DNA of 64,000 nucleotides from Pseudomonas sp. G.S.17 (GCF_038096165.1 NZ_CP151076.1:992001-1056000), one strand, 5' to 3'. Shown: positions 21,629-34,790, numbered from the stretch's first letter. Notes: generated by a model from the letters alone, not told the origin. Translations and numbers: made by a program.

Positions 21629-21937
21629 TCAAACGGCGCGGTGGACGTTCGACAGCAGCTTGTTTACCTTTGGATTCTTGCGATAAATCAGTGCCATCTT
21701 GCCGATGACCTGTACGAGATCCGCTTTACCAGCCTTGCACAGTTCTGCAATGGCCTGAAGACGGCTTTCGCGTTCGAGGATGTTGAGTTTGATTTTAATC
21801 AGCTCGTGATCGCCCAATGCGCGTTCAAGCTCTGCTAACACACCTTCAGTCAAACCATTGTCGGCCACAGTCAATACCGGTTTCAGATGGTGGCCAATGG
21901 ATTTGTACTGTTTCTTCTGCTCCTGAGTGAGCGGCAT
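21629..21937 (-). CDS. yhbY: CRM-domain RNA-binding protein YhbY
   Basis: A 102-residue single CRM-domain protein associated with pre-50S ribosomal particles. Motifs are MPLTQEQKKQYKSIGHHLKP, VLTVADNGLTEGVLAE, LGDHELIKIKLNILERE and IGKMALIYRKNP, with the GxxG-type RNA-binding loop replaced by the usual family residues. It is divergent from rlmE, a pairing conserved with E. coli (yhbY next to rlmE-ftsH). Confidence 0.96.
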   Translation of the reverse strand: MPLTQEQKKQYKSIGHHLKPVLTVADNGLTEGVLAELERALGDHELIKIKLNILERESRLQAIAELCKAGKADLVQVIGKMALIYRKNPKVNKLLSNVHRAV

Positions 21938-22041
21938 AATCTGACCCCTGCGTCTGATCTTGTAAAAAGCGGCGGCCAGTTTACCCGAGCGAGTCCGGGA
22001 CCGCCCAGTTAATCACGACTCGTTTATTTTTGAGGTGCCCC

Positions 22042-22692
22042 GTGGCCCGTTCCAAGACAAGCCATAACTGGCTCAAAGAACACTTCGACGACAAATACGT
22101 CAAAATGGCGCAAAAGGACGGCTATCGTTCTCGCGCCAGCTACAAGCTCCTGGAGATCCAGGAAAAGGACAAGATCATCCGGCCTGGCATGACCGTAATC
22201 GACCTCGGCGCCGCGCCGGGCGGCTGGTCGCAAGTGACCAGTCGTCTGATTGGTGGTCAAGGTCGACTGATTGCTTCCGACATTCTGGAAATGGACAGCA
22301 TCCCCGATGTGACCTTTATTCAGGGCGACTTCACCGAGGATGCCGTGCTCGCGCAGATCCTGGAGGCTGTCGGTAAAACGCAGGTAGACCTTGTGATTTC
22401 CGATATGGCCCCCAATATGAGTGGATTGAGCGCTGTCGATATGCCTCGCGCCATGTTCCTGTGCGAGTTGGCACTGGATCTCGCAGGGCGGGTTTTGCGG
22501 CCAGGTGGTGATTTTCTGATCAAGGTCTTCCAGGGTGAAGGCTTCGACAAGTACCACAAGGATATCCGCAAGCTGTTCGACAAGGTCCAGATGCGCAAGC
22601 CGGAGTCATCACGGGACCGCTCTCGGGAGCAGTACTTGTTGGGTCGGGGCTTTCGCGGCATTGAAGGCTCGGAAAGCATCGAGCGCAATTGA
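22042..22692 (+). CDS. rlmE: 23S rRNA 2'-O-methyltransferase RlmE (FtsJ/RrmJ), U2552
   Basis: A 216-residue SAM-dependent enzyme that methylates the 2'-O of U2552 in 23S rRNA late in 50S assembly. The SAM-binding motif [24 protein letters not shown] with the catalytic Asp, and [15 protein letters not shown] with the catalytic Lys fit the K-D-K-E tetrad of RrmJ enzymes. The start is taken as GTG 22042 ([15 protein letters not shown]), six bases after TGAGG. Next gene is ftsH after a 183-base gap. Confidence 0.96.
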   Translation: MARSKTSHNWLKEHFDDKYVKMAQKDGYRSRASYKLLEIQEKDKIIRPGMTVIDLGAAPGGWSQVTSRLIGGQGRLIASDILEMDSIPDVTFIQGDFTEDAVLAQILEAVGKTQVDLVISDMAPNMSGLSAVDMPRAMFLCELALDLAGRVLRPGGDFLIKVFQGEGFDKYHKDIRKLFDKVQMRKPESSRDRSREQYLLGRGFRGIEGSESIERN

Positions 22693-22875
22693 AACGGGCC
22701 GATAGTTTTTTTCAAATGGCCCTGCGGTTGAAGCATAAACGAACATGCTGTAGTCAAAGTTTCACAAAGGGTTACAGACGGTGCCTGCCACATCTGTAGG
22801 TTCTGTAGTAAGTTAGGCCGGTGAATATCATGCGAGGCACGCTCCTGCGTGGAGCTTGCTTCAGAGGGTAGCTAA

Positions 22876-24795
22876 TTGAACGATATGGCAAAGAATTTGA
22901 TCCTGTGGTTGATCATCGCGGCTGTCCTTGTGACGGTGATGAACAACTTCTCCAGCCCGAACGAGCCGCAGACCCTCAACTATTCCGAGTTCATCCAGCA
23001 GGTCAAGGATGGCAAGGTTGAGAAGGTTGCCGTTGATGGTTACGTCATCACCGGCAAGCGCGGCGACGGCGACACCTTCAAGACCATTCGTCCGGCCATT
23101 CAGGACAACGGTCTGATCGGCGATCTGGTCGATAACAATGTGGTTGTCGAAGGCAAGCTGCCTGAGCAGCAGAGCATCTGGACTCAGCTACTGGTTGCCA
23201 GCTTCCCGATCCTCGTGATCATCGCCGTGTTCATGTTCTTCATGCGCCAGATGCAAGGTGGTGCGGGAGGCAAGGGCGGGCCGATGAGTTTCGGCAAGAG
23301 CAAGGCGCGTCTGCTGTCGGAAGATCAGGTCAAGACGACCCTGGCTGATGTTGCAGGTTGCGACGAAGCCAAGGAAGAAGTTGGCGAGCTGGTCGAGTTT
23401 CTCCGTGATCCGGGCAAATTCCAGCGTCTTGGCGGCCGCATTCCACGCGGCGTGCTGATGGTAGGTCCACCGGGTACCGGTAAAACCCTGCTTGCCAAGG
23501 CGATTGCCGGCGAAGCGAAAGTGCCGTTCTTCACTATTTCCGGTTCTGACTTTGTAGAGATGTTCGTGGGTGTCGGTGCAAGCCGCGTCCGTGACATGTT
23601 CGAACAAGCCAAGAAACACGCACCTTGCATCATCTTCATCGACGAAATCGATGCCGTGGGTCGCCATCGTGGCGCTGGCATGGGTGGTGGTCACGACGAG
23701 CGCGAACAGACTCTCAACCAGTTGCTGGTAGAGATGGACGGCTTCGAAATGAACGATGGCATCATCGTCATTGCGGCTACCAACCGTCCTGACGTACTCG
23801 ATCCAGCCTTGCTGCGTCCAGGTCGTTTCGACCGTCAGGTCGTGGTCGGTCTGCCGGATATCCGTGGTCGCGAACAGATCCTCAAAGTCCACATGCGCAA
23901 AGTGCCTATGGGTGAAGACGTTAATCCGGGCGTAATCGCTCGTGGTACGCCTGGCTTCTCCGGTGCCGACCTTGCCAACCTGGTCAACGAGGCTTCGCTG
24001 TTCGCAGCCCGTACCGGCAAGCGCATTGTTGAGATGAAAGAGTTCGAGCTGGCCAAAGACAAGATCATGATGGGCGCCGAGCGCAAATCCATGGTCATGT
24101 CCGAGAAAGAAAAGCAGAACACTGCTTATCACGAAGCGGGTCACGCTATTGTCGGTCGTGTAGTGCCTGAGCATGATCCGGTCTACAAAGTCTCGATCAT
24201 TCCTCGTGGTCGTGCGCTGGGTGTAACCATGTTCCTCCCCGAGGAAGACCGTTACAGCCTGTCCAAGCGTGCCTTGATCAGCCAGATCTGTTCGCTGTAT
24301 GGCGGTCGTATCGCTGAAGAGATGACGCTGGGCTTCGACGGTGTGACCACCGGCGCATCCAACGACATCATGCGTGCAAGCCAGATTGCCCGGAACATGG
24401 TGACCAAATGGGGTCTTTCGGAAAAACTCGGTCCGCTGCTGTACGGCGAAGATGAGAACGAAGGCTACCTGGGTCGCGGTGGTGGTGGTCCAAGCAGCGG
24501 TTTGTCGGCTGAGACGGCTCGTTTGATCGACTCCGAAGTGCGCAGCATCATTGACCAGTGCTACGGCACGGCCAAGCAGATCCTTACGGATAATCGCGAC
24601 AAGCTGGATGCGATGGCTGATGCGCTGATGAAGTACGAAACGATCGATGCCGAGCAAATCGACGACATCATGGCTGGCCGTGCTCCGCGCGAGCCGCGCG
24701 ATTGGGAAGGTGGTTCGGGTACGCCAAGTGCGCCGGTCACTCCTCCGGACATCCGTCCAGAAACCCCGATCGGCGGTCCAGCTGCTGAACACTAA
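22876..24795 (+). CDS. ftsH: ATP-dependent zinc metalloprotease FtsH
   Basis: A 639-residue inner-membrane AAA+ protease that degrades misassembled membrane proteins, sigma-32 and LpxC. Two membrane helices flank a periplasmic domain ([15 protein letters not shown] near the start; [18 protein letters not shown] near residue 110). Then come the AAA domain with Walker A GPPGTGKT near residue 197 and Walker [12 protein letters not shown], and the zinc motif HEAGH at residues 419-423. The TTG at 22876 is preferred because GAGGG lies 7 bases upstream and it gives the known MNDMAKNL start; ATG 22885 is the alternative. Confidence 0.97.
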   Translation: MNDMAKNLILWLIIAAVLVTVMNNFSSPNEPQTLNYSEFIQQVKDGKVEKVAVDGYVITGKRGDGDTFKTIRPAIQDNGLIGDLVDNNVVVEGKLPEQQSIWTQLLVASFPILVIIAVFMFFMRQMQGGAGGKGGPMSFGKSKARLLSEDQVKTTLADVAGCDEAKEEVGELVEFLRDPGKFQRLGGRIPRGVLMVGPPGTGKTLLAKAIAGEAKVPFFTISGSDFVEMFVGVGASRVRDMFEQAKKHAPCIIFIDEIDAVGRHRGAGMGGGHDEREQTLNQLLVEMDGFEMNDGIIVIAATNRPDVLDPALLRPGRFDRQVVVGLPDIRGREQILKVHMRKVPMGEDVNPGVIARGTPGFSGADLANLVNEASLFAARTGKRIVEMKEFELAKDKIMMGAERKSMVMSEKEKQNTAYHEAGHAIVGRVVPEHDPVYKVSIIPRGRALGVTMFLPEEDRYSLSKRALISQICSLYGGRIAEEMTLGFDGVTTGASNDIMRASQIARNMVTKWGLSEKLGPLLYGEDENEGYLGRGGGGPSSGLSAETARLIDSEVRSIIDQCYGTAKQILTDNRDKLDAMADALMKYETIDAEQIDDIMAGRAPREPRDWEGGSGTPSAPVTPPDIRPETPIGGPAAEH

Positions 24796-24803
24796 GGTCT
24801 GAC

Positions 24804-25655
24804 ATGACTTCTGTGCTGTACCCGACCCGGTTGCCTTGTGGCAACCGGGTTCTTGATTTAGCCCTTACGCACGTGATGGGAATCCTGAACGCTACCCCCG
24901 ATTCGTTTTCGGATGGCGGTCGCTACAACCGTCTGGACGCCGCATTGCGTCACGCGGAGGCAATGGTTGCTGCAGGCGCGACGCTTATCGACGTCGGTGG
25001 CGAGTCGACGCGGCCCGGCGCACGCTCCGTATCTCCCCTTGAAGAGCTTGAGCGGGTCGCTCCGGTCGTCGAGGCGTTGCATCGCGAGCTGGATGTCATT
25101 ATTTCCGTAGACACCTCCACGCCCGCGGTAATCCGCGAGACGGCGCGTCTCGGCGCCGGGCTTATCAATGATGTGCGTTCGTTGCGTCGCGAGGGGGCAC
25201 TTGATGCTGCCGCTGCGACCGGCCTTCCCGTATGCCTCATGCATATGCGCGGTGAGCCTGGCGACATGCAGGACAATCCGCACTATGAAGATTTGCTGGG
25301 TGAAGTCAGTGAGTTCTTGAGGGAGCGTATGGCGCAGTGCACAGCTGCGGGTATACCGAACGAGCGCATCATTCTTGATCCGGGCTTTGGCTTCGCGAAA
25401 AGCCTCGACCACAACCTGAGTCTCTTTAAACACATGCAAGAGCTGCATGCTTTGGGACGTCCGCTGTTGGTTGGTGTCTCACGCAAGAGCATGATAGGCG
25501 GTGCATTGGCTCGACCTGTGGGCGAGCGTCTTTTCGGAGGTCTGGCACTGGCAGCGTTGGCCATGACCAAGGGCGCAAGAATTTTACGTGTGCATGATGT
25601 CGCCGAAACGGTTGATGTGGTGCGCATGATCGCCGCTGTAGAAGCGGCCGAATAA
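24804..25655 (+). CDS. folP: Dihydropteroate synthase
   Basis: A 283-residue TIM-barrel enzyme that condenses para-aminobenzoate with dihydropterin pyrophosphate in folate synthesis, the sulfonamide target. Signatures are [35 protein letters not shown], and the C-terminal GVSRKSMIG loop. It starts 8 bases after ftsH and is followed by glmM after 16 bases, the same order as in E. coli. Confidence 0.98.
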   Translation: MTSVLYPTRLPCGNRVLDLALTHVMGILNATPDSFSDGGRYNRLDAALRHAEAMVAAGATLIDVGGESTRPGARSVSPLEELERVAPVVEALHRELDVIISVDTSTPAVIRETARLGAGLINDVRSLRREGALDAAAATGLPVCLMHMRGEPGDMQDNPHYEDLLGEVSEFLRERMAQCTAAGIPNERIILDPGFGFAKSLDHNLSLFKHMQELHALGRPLLVGVSRKSMIGGALARPVGERLFGGLALAALAMTKGARILRVHDVAETVDVVRMIAAVEAAE

Positions 25656-25671
25656 GAATGATGGAGCAGCG

Positions 25672-27012
25672 ATGACTACCAAGAAATACTTTGGAACAGA
25701 CGGCATTCGTGGCCGTGTGGGGCAGTTCCCGATTACCCCTGATTTCATGCTGAGACTGGGTTGGGCTGCGGGTATGGCGTTTCGCCGCCTCGGCGCGTGT
25801 CGAATCCTGGTTGGCAAAGACACAAGAATTTCCGGTTACATGTTCGAATCGGCTCTGGAAGCAGGTCTGTCGGCTGCGGGCGCAGACGTCATGCTGCTCG
25901 GGCCAATGCCTACGCCAGCGATCGCCTATCTGACGCGTACCTTTCACGCTGAAGCGGGTATCGTGATCAGCGCCTCGCACAATCCGCATTACGACAACGG
26001 CATCAAGTTTTTCTCGGGCCAGGGCACCAAGCTGCCTGACGAGATCGAGATGATGATCGAAGAATTGCTGGACACGCCCATGACCGTCGTCGAGTCGGAA
26101 AAGCTCGGCAAGGTGTCGCGTATCAATGACGCTGCGGGTCGCTACATTGAATTTTGCAAAAGCAGCGTGCCCTCGAGTACTGACTTTGCCGGGCTCAAGC
26201 TGGTCATCGATTGTGCCCATGGCGCCACCTACAAGGTTGCCCCCAACGTGTTTCGCGAGCTGGGCGCTCAGGTAACCGTTCTGTCGGCACAGCCTGACGG
26301 GCTGAATATCAACAAGGATTGCGGTTCGACCCATATGGGCGCGCTTCAGGCTGCGGTCCTTGCGGAGCATGCGGATCTGGGTATCGGCTTTGACGGCGAC
26401 GGCGACCGTGTCCTGATGGTCGATCACACCGGTGCCATCGTCGATGGCGATGATCTGCTGTTCATCATTGCCCGTGATCTTCACGAGCGCGGTCGCCTTC
26501 AGGGCGGCGTGGTCGGCACGCTGATGAGTAATCTGGGGCTTGAGTTGGCCCTGGGTGAGCTGAACATTCCGTTCGTGCGGGCAAATGTTGGCGATCGTTA
26601 CGTCATCGCCGAGCTGCAAGAGCGTAACTGGCAAGTGGGTGGTGAAAACTCCGGCCATATCGTCTGCTTCCAGCACACGACTACCGGCGATGCGATTATC
26701 GCTGCACTGCAAGTGCTTCTGGCCCTGCGTCGCAGCAATCAAAGTCTGGCCGAGGCTCGCCAGGCGTTGCGCAAATGCCCGCAAGTGCTGGTCAATGTAA
26801 GATTTGAAGGCGGTGTGAACCCGGTTGAGCATCCGGCGATCAAGCAGGCTTGCCAGCGTGTAACTGACGCAATGGCCGGTCGTGGTCGCGTGCTTTTGCG
26901 CAAGTCTGGCACTGAGCCATTGGTTCGCGTGATGGTTGAGGGTGAGGATGAAGCCCAGGTTCGTGCCTATGCCGACGAGCTTGCAAAGCTGGTTGCAGAA
27001 GTTTGCGCCTGA
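25672..27012 (+). CDS. glmM: Phosphoglucosamine mutase
   Basis: A 446-residue phosphohexomutase that converts glucosamine-6-P to glucosamine-1-P for UDP-GlcNAc, peptidoglycan and LPS. The phosphoserine is Ser102 in [13 protein letters not shown], the metal loop is [13 protein letters not shown], and the sugar and phosphate loops are GGENSGHIV and [12 protein letters not shown]. Operon position folP-glmM-tpiA-secG is conserved. Confidence 0.98.
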   Translation: MTTKKYFGTDGIRGRVGQFPITPDFMLRLGWAAGMAFRRLGACRILVGKDTRISGYMFESALEAGLSAAGADVMLLGPMPTPAIAYLTRTFHAEAGIVISASHNPHYDNGIKFFSGQGTKLPDEIEMMIEELLDTPMTVVESEKLGKVSRINDAAGRYIEFCKSSVPSSTDFAGLKLVIDCAHGATYKVAPNVFRELGAQVTVLSAQPDGLNINKDCGSTHMGALQAAVLAEHADLGIGFDGDGDRVLMVDHTGAIVDGDDLLFIIARDLHERGRLQGGVVGTLMSNLGLELALGELNIPFVRANVGDRYVIAELQERNWQVGGENSGHIVCFQHTTTGDAIIAALQVLLALRRSNQSLAEARQALRKCPQVLVNVRFEGGVNPVEHPAIKQACQRVTDAMAGRGRVLLRKSGTEPLVRVMVEGEDEAQVRAYADELAKLVAEVCA

Positions 27013-27078
27013 TTTCGGCTTGCCAGTGTTGAAACTGTTGGGTAACATCTGCGCCCACTTTGACCGACGAGGTACAGC

Positions 27079-28219
<1,141 letters not shown>

Positions 28220-28265
28220 GGTTTCAACAGGCAGTGATATTTGAGGCTGTCAAAAAAGTTGTATT

Positions 28266-28351
28266 GCCGAGGTGGTGGAATTGGTAGACACGCAACCTTG
28301 AGGTGGTTGTGCCCAATGGGTGTAGGGGTTCGAGTCCCCTTCTCGGTACCA
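28266..28351 (+). tRNA. leuU: tRNA-Leu (GAG)
   Basis: An 86-base type II tRNA with a long variable arm. The anticodon stem CAACC/GGTTG encloses TTGAGGT with anticodon GAG, decoding CUC and CUU. GGTTCGAGTCC is the T-arm, and CCA is encoded at 28349-28351. Acceptor GCCGAGG pairs with TCTCGGT using terminal G.U pairs. It lies between secG and the initiator tRNA. Confidence 0.95.
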
Positions 28352-28401
28352 ATTATCAGGGCAGCCCGCATTAGCGGGCTTTCTTGTAGGTGGATGTTCG
28401 A

Positions 28402-28430
28402 TTGACCCTGTAAGGGATCAGCCGTATACT
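28402..28430 (+). promoter_or_regulatory. Promoter of tRNA-fMet
   Basis: TTGACC (28402-28407) and TATACT (28425-28430) are 17 bases apart, an excellent sigma-70 promoter starting about 10 bases before the tRNA. The initiator tRNA can thus be transcribed independently of secG and tRNA-Leu. CCGCCCC follows the -10, resembling a GC-rich stringent discriminator. Confidence 0.8.
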
Positions 28431-28446
28431 TCCGCCCCAGCTTTGT

Positions 28447-28523
<77 letters not shown>

Positions 28524-28533
28524 GTTTTAGCGG

Positions 28534-28556
28534 AGCCCCTTTTTAGGGGCTTTTTG
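28534..28556 (+). terminator. Terminator after tRNA-fMet
   Basis: AGCCCCT, TTTT loop, AGGGGCT, then a T-run and GTT. It ends the tRNA transcript, with a small AT-flanked hairpin ACGCCG/CGGCGT following at 28575-28593. Confidence 0.85.
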
Positions 28557-28601
28557 TTAGCTGGACAGTTTATGACGCCGCTTTCGACGGCGTTTTCATG
28601 G

Positions 28602-28628
28602 ATGGGCTTTTCGCCCATTTTTTTATTT
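28602..28628 (+). terminator. Second terminator-like hairpin immediately upstream of rimP
   Basis: ATGGGC, TTTTC loop, GCCCAT, followed by TTTTTTATTTTT. It ends about 25 bases before the rimP start. It either backs up the previous terminator or acts as a leader attenuator for the rimP operon; the sequence alone cannot distinguish these. Confidence 0.7.
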
Positions 28629-28653
28629 TTAAAGCATGCACGAGGGGGTTCAG

Positions 28654-29112
28654 GTGTCGAGCAAGCTAGAACAGTTGCAGGCCTTGCTGGCCCCGGTGGT
28701 CGTGGCCCTGGGCTATGAATGCTGGGGCATTGAGTTTTCGGCTCAAGGTCGCCACTCAATGTTGCGTATTTATATCGATAAAGAGGGCGGTGTGCTGGTG
28801 GACGATTGCGCCATCGTGAGCCGTCAGGTCAGTGGCGTTCTGGATGTTGAAGATCCGATTGCTGCTGAATACACCCTTGAAGTTTCCTCGCCTGGCATGG
28901 AACGCCCGCTGTTCACTCTTGAGCAGTTTGCGAAATTTGCCGGCGACCAAGTGAAGATCAAGCTGCGTTCACCCTTCGATGGTCGACGCAACTTTCAGGG
29001 CCTTCTCCGCGGGGTGGAGGAACAGGATGTCGTGGTGCATGTAGAAGACCACGAGTATCTGTTGCCGATCGATCTGATCGACAAGGCCAACATTATTCCC
29101 ACGTTTGACTGA
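28654..29112 (+). CDS. rimP: Ribosome maturation factor RimP
   Basis: A 152-residue factor for 30S subunit maturation. Motifs are [33 protein letters not shown] and [16 protein letters not shown], then a C-terminal SH3-like domain. The GTG at 28654 is preferred over ATG 28636: GAGGGGG lies 5 bases before the GTG and the protein then begins SSKLEQLQ, as in other pseudomonads. First gene of rimP-nusA-infB-rbfA-truB-rpsO-pnp. Confidence 0.96.
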   Translation: MSSKLEQLQALLAPVVVALGYECWGIEFSAQGRHSMLRIYIDKEGGVLVDDCAIVSRQVSGVLDVEDPIAAEYTLEVSSPGMERPLFTLEQFAKFAGDQVKIKLRSPFDGRRNFQGLLRGVEEQDVVVHVEDHEYLLPIDLIDKANIIPTFD

Positions 29113-29171
29113 GACGTGCCAGATACTGCGGATCCCGCGGATCCAATGGCTTGCGAAAGGCGAGGCGTACG

Positions 29172-30653
29172 ATGAGCAAAGAAGTACTGCTGGTTGTTGA
29201 GTCGGTGTCCAATGAAAAGGGCGTTCCGGCAGGAGTGATTTTCGAAGCACTGGAGCTGGCGCTTGCCACTGCTACCAAGAAGCGCTTTGAAGATGAAGTT
29301 GAACTGCGTGTAGAAATCAATCGTCAGACGGGTGCCTACGAGACTTTCCGTCGCTGGACAGTGGTCGAAGACGAAGATCTGGACGATCCGGCATACGAAT
29401 TGGCTGTCGACCAGGCGCAAGCCAAAAAGCCTGGTGCTGTTGCGGGCGATCTGATTGAAGAGAAGATCGATTCCATCGAATTCGGTCGCATCGCAGCTCA
29501 GACCGCCAAGCAAGTCATTGTGCAGAAGGTCCGTGAGGCTGAGCGTGCTCAGGTCGTCGACGCTTATCGTGAGCGTTTGGGCGAAATCATTTCCGGTACT
29601 GTTAAAAAAGTGACGCGTGACAATGTCATCGTTGATCTTGGCAACAATGCTGAAGCCTTGCTGGCACGTGAAGACATCATTTCGCGGGAGACTTTCCGCG
29701 TAGGTGTCCGCGTTCGGGCATTGCTCAAAGAAATACGCACTGAAAACCGTGGCCCTCAGCTGATCCTGTCGCGTACTGCGCCAGAGATGCTGATCGAGCT
29801 TTTCCGGATTGAAGTTCCGGAAATCGCCGAAGGTCTCATTGAGGTGATGGCTGCCTCTCGTGACCCGGGTTCGCGTGCAAAAATCGCTGTTCGCTCCAAG
29901 GACAAACGAATCGATCCGCAAGGCGCCTGCATCGGCATGCGTGGTTCGCGCGTTCAGGCTGTTTCTGGCGAGTTGGGCGGCGAGCGAGTGGATATTGTCC
30001 TTTGGGACGATAACCCGGCGCAGTTCGTCATCAACGCGATGTCCCCGGCTGAAGTCGCGGCAATCATCGTTGATGAAGATGCCCATGCAATGGACATCGC
30101 CGTTGGCGCGGACAACCTGGCGCAGGCCATTGGTCGCGGTGGTCAAAACGTTCGTCTGGCAAGTCAACTGACTGGCTGGACCCTGAACGTGATGACTGAA
30201 TCGGACATCCAGGCTAAGCAGCAAGCAGAGACCGGCGACATTCTGCGCAACTTCATCGAAGAGCTGGAAGTCGATGAAGATCTCGCGCAGGTACTGGTTG
30301 ATGAAGGCTTCACCAGCCTGGAAGAGATTGCCTATGTACCGGTGGAGGAGATGCTCAACATCGACGGCTTTGACGAAGATACCGTCAACGAGCTTCGCGC
30401 TCGGGCCAAGGATCGTTTGTTGACCAAAGCCATCGCTACTGAGGAAAAGCTGGCAGACGCCCATCCGGCCGAAGACCTGCTCTCGCTTGAGGGTATGGAC
30501 AAGGATTTGGCGATGGAACTGGCGGTGCGCGGCGTTGTTACCCGCGAAGACCTGGCCGAGCAGTCTATTGACGACCTGCTCGACATCGACGGCATTGACG
30601 ATATTCGTGCCGGCAAGTTGATCATGGCCGCCCGAGCCCATTGGTTCGAGTAA
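29172..30653 (+). CDS. nusA: Transcription termination/antitermination factor NusA
   Basis: A 493-residue RNA polymerase-associated factor controlling pausing, termination and antitermination. In order: N-terminal domain ([20 protein letters not shown]), S1 domain ([20 protein letters not shown]), two KH domains ([36 protein letters not shown]), and two acidic repeats typical of gammaproteobacteria ([36 protein letters not shown]). ATG 29172 gives the known start. Confidence 0.98.
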   Translation: MSKEVLLVVESVSNEKGVPAGVIFEALELALATATKKRFEDEVELRVEINRQTGAYETFRRWTVVEDEDLDDPAYELAVDQAQAKKPGAVAGDLIEEKIDSIEFGRIAAQTAKQVIVQKVREAERAQVVDAYRERLGEIISGTVKKVTRDNVIVDLGNNAEALLAREDIISRETFRVGVRVRALLKEIRTENRGPQLILSRTAPEMLIELFRIEVPEIAEGLIEVMAASRDPGSRAKIAVRSKDKRIDPQGACIGMRGSRVQAVSGELGGERVDIVLWDDNPAQFVINAMSPAEVAAIIVDEDAHAMDIAVGADNLAQAIGRGGQNVRLASQLTGWTLNVMTESDIQAKQQAETGDILRNFIEELEVDEDLAQVLVDEGFTSLEEIAYVPVEEMLNIDGFDEDTVNELRARAKDRLLTKAIATEEKLADAHPAEDLLSLEGMDKDLAMELAVRGVVTREDLAEQSIDDLLDIDGIDDIRAGKLIMAARAHWFE

Positions 30654-30680
30654 GTAGGCGCGGCCTGAGGAGAGAAGTGC

Positions 30681-33212
30681 ATGACGCAAGTCACGGTGAA
30701 AGAACTGGCCAAAGTGGTCGACACACCGGTAGAGCGCCTGTTACAGCAGATGCGTGAGGCAGGTCTGCCGCACACCGCCGCCGAGCAAGTTGTGACCGAT
30801 AACGAGAAGCAAGCCCTGTTGACGCATTTGAAAAGCGGTCACAAGGCTAAAGTGGAAGAGCCGCGCAAGATCACTTTGCAGCGCAAAACCACGAGCACCC
30901 TGCGCGTTGCTGGCAGCAAGAGCATCAGCGTTGAAGTTCGCAAGAAAAAAGTATTCGTTCAGCGCAGCCCGGAAGAAATCGAAGCCGAGCGCAAACGCGA
31001 AATGGACGAACGTCGCGCAGTAGAAAATGCTGCTCGTCAAAAGGCTGAGGAAGAAGCCAAGCGCCGCGCCGAAGAAGACGCACGCAATCAGCCTGCCGGG
31101 TCTGCTGCAGTCAACAACGCTGTTGCAGCGCCGACGGCTCCAGCTCCGGTTGCCGAGCCTGCGCCACAAGCGCCGGTTGTTTCTGCCGCGCCTGCTCCGG
31201 CCCCAGCTGTTGATGCGCGCAAGCGTGACGAACAGCGTCGTCCGGACAAGCCACGCAGCGACGACAGAAATGCTCGTGGCGGCGACGGCGATCGCAAGAA
31301 CGCTCCGCATCGCGCCTCTGTTAAAGAGAAAGCGCCAGCGCCACGTGTTGCGCCACGTACTACCGACGAAGAAAGCGACAGCTTCCGTCGCGGTGGTCGC
31401 GGCAAGGCCAAGCTGAAGAAACGCAACGCCCACGGTTTCCAGAGCCCAACCGGCCCTGTCGTGCGTGAAGTGAAGATCGGCGAGACCATCACTGTTGGCG
31501 ATCTTGCCCAGCAGATGTCGGTCAAGGCTGCTGAAATCATCAAGTTCATGTTCAAGCTGGGTACTCCAGCCACCATCAACCAGGTACTGGATCAGGAAAC
31601 TGCCCAACTGGTTGCTGAAGAACTGGGCCACAAAGTCACCCTGGTCAGCGACAACGCCCTGGAAGATTCCCTGGCCGAGTCCCTGAAGTTCGAAGGCGAA
31701 TCGTTCTCCCGTGCTCCGGTTGTGACCGTAATGGGCCACGTCGACCATGGTAAGACTTCCCTGCTCGACTATATCCGTCGTGCCAAGGTAGCTGCAGGCG
31801 AAGCCGGCGGCATCACCCAGCACATCGGTGCCTACCACGTTGAAACCGAACGCGGCATGGTCACCTTCCTCGACACCCCGGGTCACGCTGCGTTTACCGC
31901 AATGCGTGCTCGTGGTGCCAAGGCAACGGATATCGTGATCCTGGTAGTTGCAGCGGACGACGGCGTGATGCCGCAGACCATTGAAGCTGTTCAGCATGCC
32001 AAGGCTGCTGGCGTTCCACTGGTAGTTGCAGTGAACAAGATCGACAAGCCGGGCGCTGATCTCGATCGCATCCGTAGCGAGTTGTCGGTTCACGGCGTGA
32101 CATCCGAAGAGTGGGGCGGTGATACGCCGTTCGTTTCGGTTTCCGCGAAAGTGGGTACCGGTGTAGACGACCTGCTGGAAGCTGTTCTGCTGCAAGCCGA
32201 AGTCCTGGAACTCAAGGCAACGCCTTCGGCTCCTGGCCGTGGTGTTGTGGTCGAGTCCCGTCTGGACAAGGGCCGTGGTCCTGTCGCGACGGTTCTGGTT
32301 CAGGACGGTACGCTGCGTCAAGGCGACATGGTTCTGGTCGGTTCGAACTTCGGCCGTATCCGTGCCATGCTCGACGAGAACGGCAAGTCTATCAAGGAAG
32401 CAGGTCCATCGATTCCGGTCGAAATCCTGGGTCTTGATGGCACGCCGGACGCTGGCGACGAGATGAGCGTAATGACTGACGAGAAGAAAGCGCGAGAAGT
32501 CGCGATGTTCCGTCAGGGCAAGTTCCGCGAAGTCAAACTGGCCCGTGCTCACGCCGGCAAGCTTGAAAACATCTTCGAGAACATGGGTCAGGAAGAGAAG
32601 AAGACGCTTAACATCGTCCTCAAATCCGATGTCCGTGGCTCGCTGGAAGCATTGCAGGGCGCCTTGGGCGGCCTGGGTAACGATGAAGTGCAAGTGCGCG
32701 TAGTCGGTGGCGGTGTCGGTGGTATCACCGAAAGCGACGCCAACCTGGCACTGGCCTCCAACGCTGTTCTGTTCGGCTTCAACGTGCGTGCCGATGCTGG
32801 CGCGCGCAAGATCGTCGAGCAGGAAGGTCTGGATATGCGTTACTACAACGTGATCTACGACATCATCGAAGACGTCAAGAAAGCCCTCACCGGTATGCTT
32901 GGCAGCGACGTTCGGGAAAATATCCTGGGTATCGCCGAAGTGCGTGACGTGTTCCGTTCTCCGAAATTCGGCGCAATCGCCGGTTGTATGGTTCTTGAAG
33001 GTGTTGTTCACCGTAACCGTCCAATCCGTGTTCTGCGTGAAGACATCGTTATCTTTGAAGGCGAGCTGGAATCCCTGCGCCGCTTCAAGGACGACGCTGC
33101 CGAAGTTCGTGCCGGCATGGAATGCGGTATTGGCGTCAAGAGCTACAACGACGTCAAGGTCGGTGACAAGATCGAAGTCTTCGAGAAGGTCCAAGTGGCT
33201 CGCAGCCTCTAA
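30681..33212 (+). CDS. infB: Translation initiation factor IF-2
   Basis: An 843-residue GTPase that places fMet-tRNA on the 30S and drives subunit joining. The N-terminus has an IF2N domain ([20 protein letters not shown]), then a charged and Ala/Pro-rich linker, and a second IF2N near residue 270. The G domain has GHVDHGKT at 352-359, DTPGHAAF and NKID. The C-terminal domains that recognise fMet-tRNA end in [10 protein letters not shown]. It starts 27 bases after nusA behind GAGGAGAG. Confidence 0.98.
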   Translation: MTQVTVKELAKVVDTPVERLLQQMREAGLPHTAAEQVVTDNEKQALLTHLKSGHKAKVEEPRKITLQRKTTSTLRVAGSKSISVEVRKKKVFVQRSPEEIEAERKREMDERRAVENAARQKAEEEAKRRAEEDARNQPAGSAAVNNAVAAPTAPAPVAEPAPQAPVVSAAPAPAPAVDARKRDEQRRPDKPRSDDRNARGGDGDRKNAPHRASVKEKAPAPRVAPRTTDEESDSFRRGGRGKAKLKKRNAHGFQSPTGPVVREVKIGETITVGDLAQQMSVKAAEIIKFMFKLGTPATINQVLDQETAQLVAEELGHKVTLVSDNALEDSLAESLKFEGESFSRAPVVTVMGHVDHGKTSLLDYIRRAKVAAGEAGGITQHIGAYHVETERGMVTFLDTPGHAAFTAMRARGAKATDIVILVVAADDGVMPQTIEAVQHAKAAGVPLVVAVNKIDKPGADLDRIRSELSVHGVTSEEWGGDTPFVSVSAKVGTGVDDLLEAVLLQAEVLELKATPSAPGRGVVVESRLDKGRGPVATVLVQDGTLRQGDMVLVGSNFGRIRAMLDENGKSIKEAGPSIPVEILGLDGTPDAGDEMSVMTDEKKAREVAMFRQGKFREVKLARAHAGKLENIFENMGQEEKKTLNIVLKSDVRGSLEALQGALGGLGNDEVQVRVVGGGVGGITESDANLALASNAVLFGFNVRADAGARKIVEQEGLDMRYYNVIYDIIEDVKKALTGMLGSDVRENILGIAEVRDVFRSPKFGAIAGCMVLEGVVHRNRPIRVLREDIVIFEGELESLRRFKDDAAEVRAGMECGIGVKSYNDVKVGDKIEVFEKVQVARSL

Positions 33213-33284
33213 GTCGCGAGCTATCGGAGCCATGCCAGGTCGCCGCATGCAAATGCCCCGCGTCCTGTCATGGGCTCTAAACGC

Positions 33285-33318
33285 AACGCCCGGTCCGACT
33301 TCCGTCAGGCCGGGCGTT
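33285..33318 (+). other. Strong hairpin in the infB-rbfA gap
   Basis: AACGCCCGG and CCGGGCGTT form a perfect 9-bp stem around a 16-base loop, followed by TGCCG rather than a T-run. It may be an mRNA processing or stability element or a weak terminator. Nothing else is recognised in the 160-base gap. Confidence 0.5.
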
Positions 33319-33372
33319 TGCCGCTTTCAGACCGCAAGGGTTTCGGCCCCGGTCAGTATCAGGTAGCAAAAC

Positions 33373-33786
33373 ATGGCAAAAGAATATAGCCGTACCCAAC
33401 GCATTGGCGATCAGATGCAGCGCGAGCTGGCCCAGCTGATCCGCCGCGAAATCAAAGACCCGCGCGTAGGTCTGGTCACCATTACGGCTGTTGATGTCAG
33501 CCGTGATGTGGGTCACGCGAAGATTTTCATGACCGTGATGGGTCAGGACAGTGCTGAAGAAATCGCCCAGACCATCAAGGTGCTCAATTCCGCTGCAGGT
33601 TTCCTGCGCATGCAATTGGCCCGCGAAATGAAGCTGCGTAGCGTTCCTCAGTTGCACTTCCACTACGACGAAAGCGTCGTGCGTGGCGCGCACCTCTCGG
33701 CTTTGATCGAGCGCGCAGTGGCTGAAGACGGTCAGCATCCGGAAAGCGCGGCGCAGACCGCGAAGCCAGAAAGCACCGAGGAATAA
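33373..33786 (+). CDS. rbfA: Ribosome-binding factor A
   Basis: A 137-residue 30S assembly factor needed for 16S rRNA 5'-end maturation and cold adaptation. It is a single KH-like domain: [45 protein letters not shown] and the C-terminal [20 protein letters not shown]. It stops three bases before the truB GTG start. Confidence 0.97.
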   Translation: MAKEYSRTQRIGDQMQRELAQLIRREIKDPRVGLVTITAVDVSRDVGHAKIFMTVMGQDSAEEIAQTIKVLNSAAGFLRMQLAREMKLRSVPQLHFHYDESVVRGAHLSALIERAVAEDGQHPESAAQTAKPESTEE

Positions 33787-33789
33787 AGA

Positions 33790-34707
33790 GTGGCTCAGGT
33801 CAAGCGTATACGCCGGAACGTCAGCGGGATCATCCTGCTCGACAAACCACTGGGCTTCACGTCCAACGCGGCCCTGCAGAAAGTGCGCTGGTTGCTCAAT
33901 GCAGAAAAGGCCGGGCACACCGGCAGTCTCGATCCCTTGGCCACGGGTGTACTGCCGTTGTGCTTTGGCGAGGCTACCAAGTTCTCGCAATACCTGCTCG
34001 ATTCGGACAAGTCCTACGAGACAGTGATGCAACTGGGCAAGACAACGACGACGGCCGACGCCGAAGGCGAAGTTTTACAGACGCGTCCGGTGACCGTTGG
34101 TCGTGCAGATATCGAAGCTGTTTTACCCGCTTTTCGTGGGCAAATCAGTCAGATACCGCCAATGTACTCAGCGCTCAAGCGTGATGGCCAGCCCCTTTAC
34201 AAACTGGCTCGGGCCGGGGAAGTAGTGGAGCGCGAGGCGCGTTCTGTTACTATTGCGCGCCTGGAATTGCTGGAAAGCGAAGGCGAGACTGCACGCTTGT
34301 CGGTGGACTGCACCAAAGGCACCTATATCCGCACACTGGTTGAAGATATTGGTGAGGCACTCGGGTGTGGCGCCTACGTCGCGCAGCTGCGTCGTACACA
34401 AGCCGGACCTTTCAGCCTGGCCCAGACGGTTACGCTGGAAGAGTTGGAGCAAGTGCATGCCGACGGCGGTAATGAAGCGGTTGATCGCTTCCTGATGCCA
34501 TCGGACAGCGGTCTGCAACACTGGCCGCTGCTGCAGTTTTCGGAACACAGTTCGTTTTACTGGTTGCATGGTCAACCGGTGAGAGCACCGGACGCGCCGC
34601 AGTTCGGCATGGTTCGGGTACAAGATCACGAAGGTCGCTTCATCGGTATCGGTGAAGTGAGCGAAGACGGGCGGATCGCGCCGCGTCGATTGATTCGGTC
34701 AGAATGA
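33790..34707 (+). CDS. truB: tRNA pseudouridine(55) synthase TruB
   Basis: A 305-residue enzyme that makes pseudouridine 55 in the T-loop of tRNAs. The catalytic Asp48 is in [15 protein letters not shown], the family sequence [15 protein letters not shown] precedes it, and [13 protein letters not shown] is motif III; a PUA-like domain follows. The start is GTG 33790 ([13 protein letters not shown]), preceded by GAGGAATAAAGA. Confidence 0.97.
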   Translation: MAQVKRIRRNVSGIILLDKPLGFTSNAALQKVRWLLNAEKAGHTGSLDPLATGVLPLCFGEATKFSQYLLDSDKSYETVMQLGKTTTTADAEGEVLQTRPVTVGRADIEAVLPAFRGQISQIPPMYSALKRDGQPLYKLARAGEVVEREARSVTIARLELLESEGETARLSVDCTKGTYIRTLVEDIGEALGCGAYVAQLRRTQAGPFSLAQTVTLEELEQVHADGGNEAVDRFLMPSDSGLQHWPLLQFSEHSSFYWLHGQPVRAPDAPQFGMVRVQDHEGRFIGIGEVSEDGRIAPRRLIRSE

Positions 34708-34790
34708 CCGGACCCGGTGAAGCGGGGTTTCCTGCTTCAACGGTATGAGGATGGCTGTTAACAGGCATGGTCAGTCCTCACTTTTTAATA

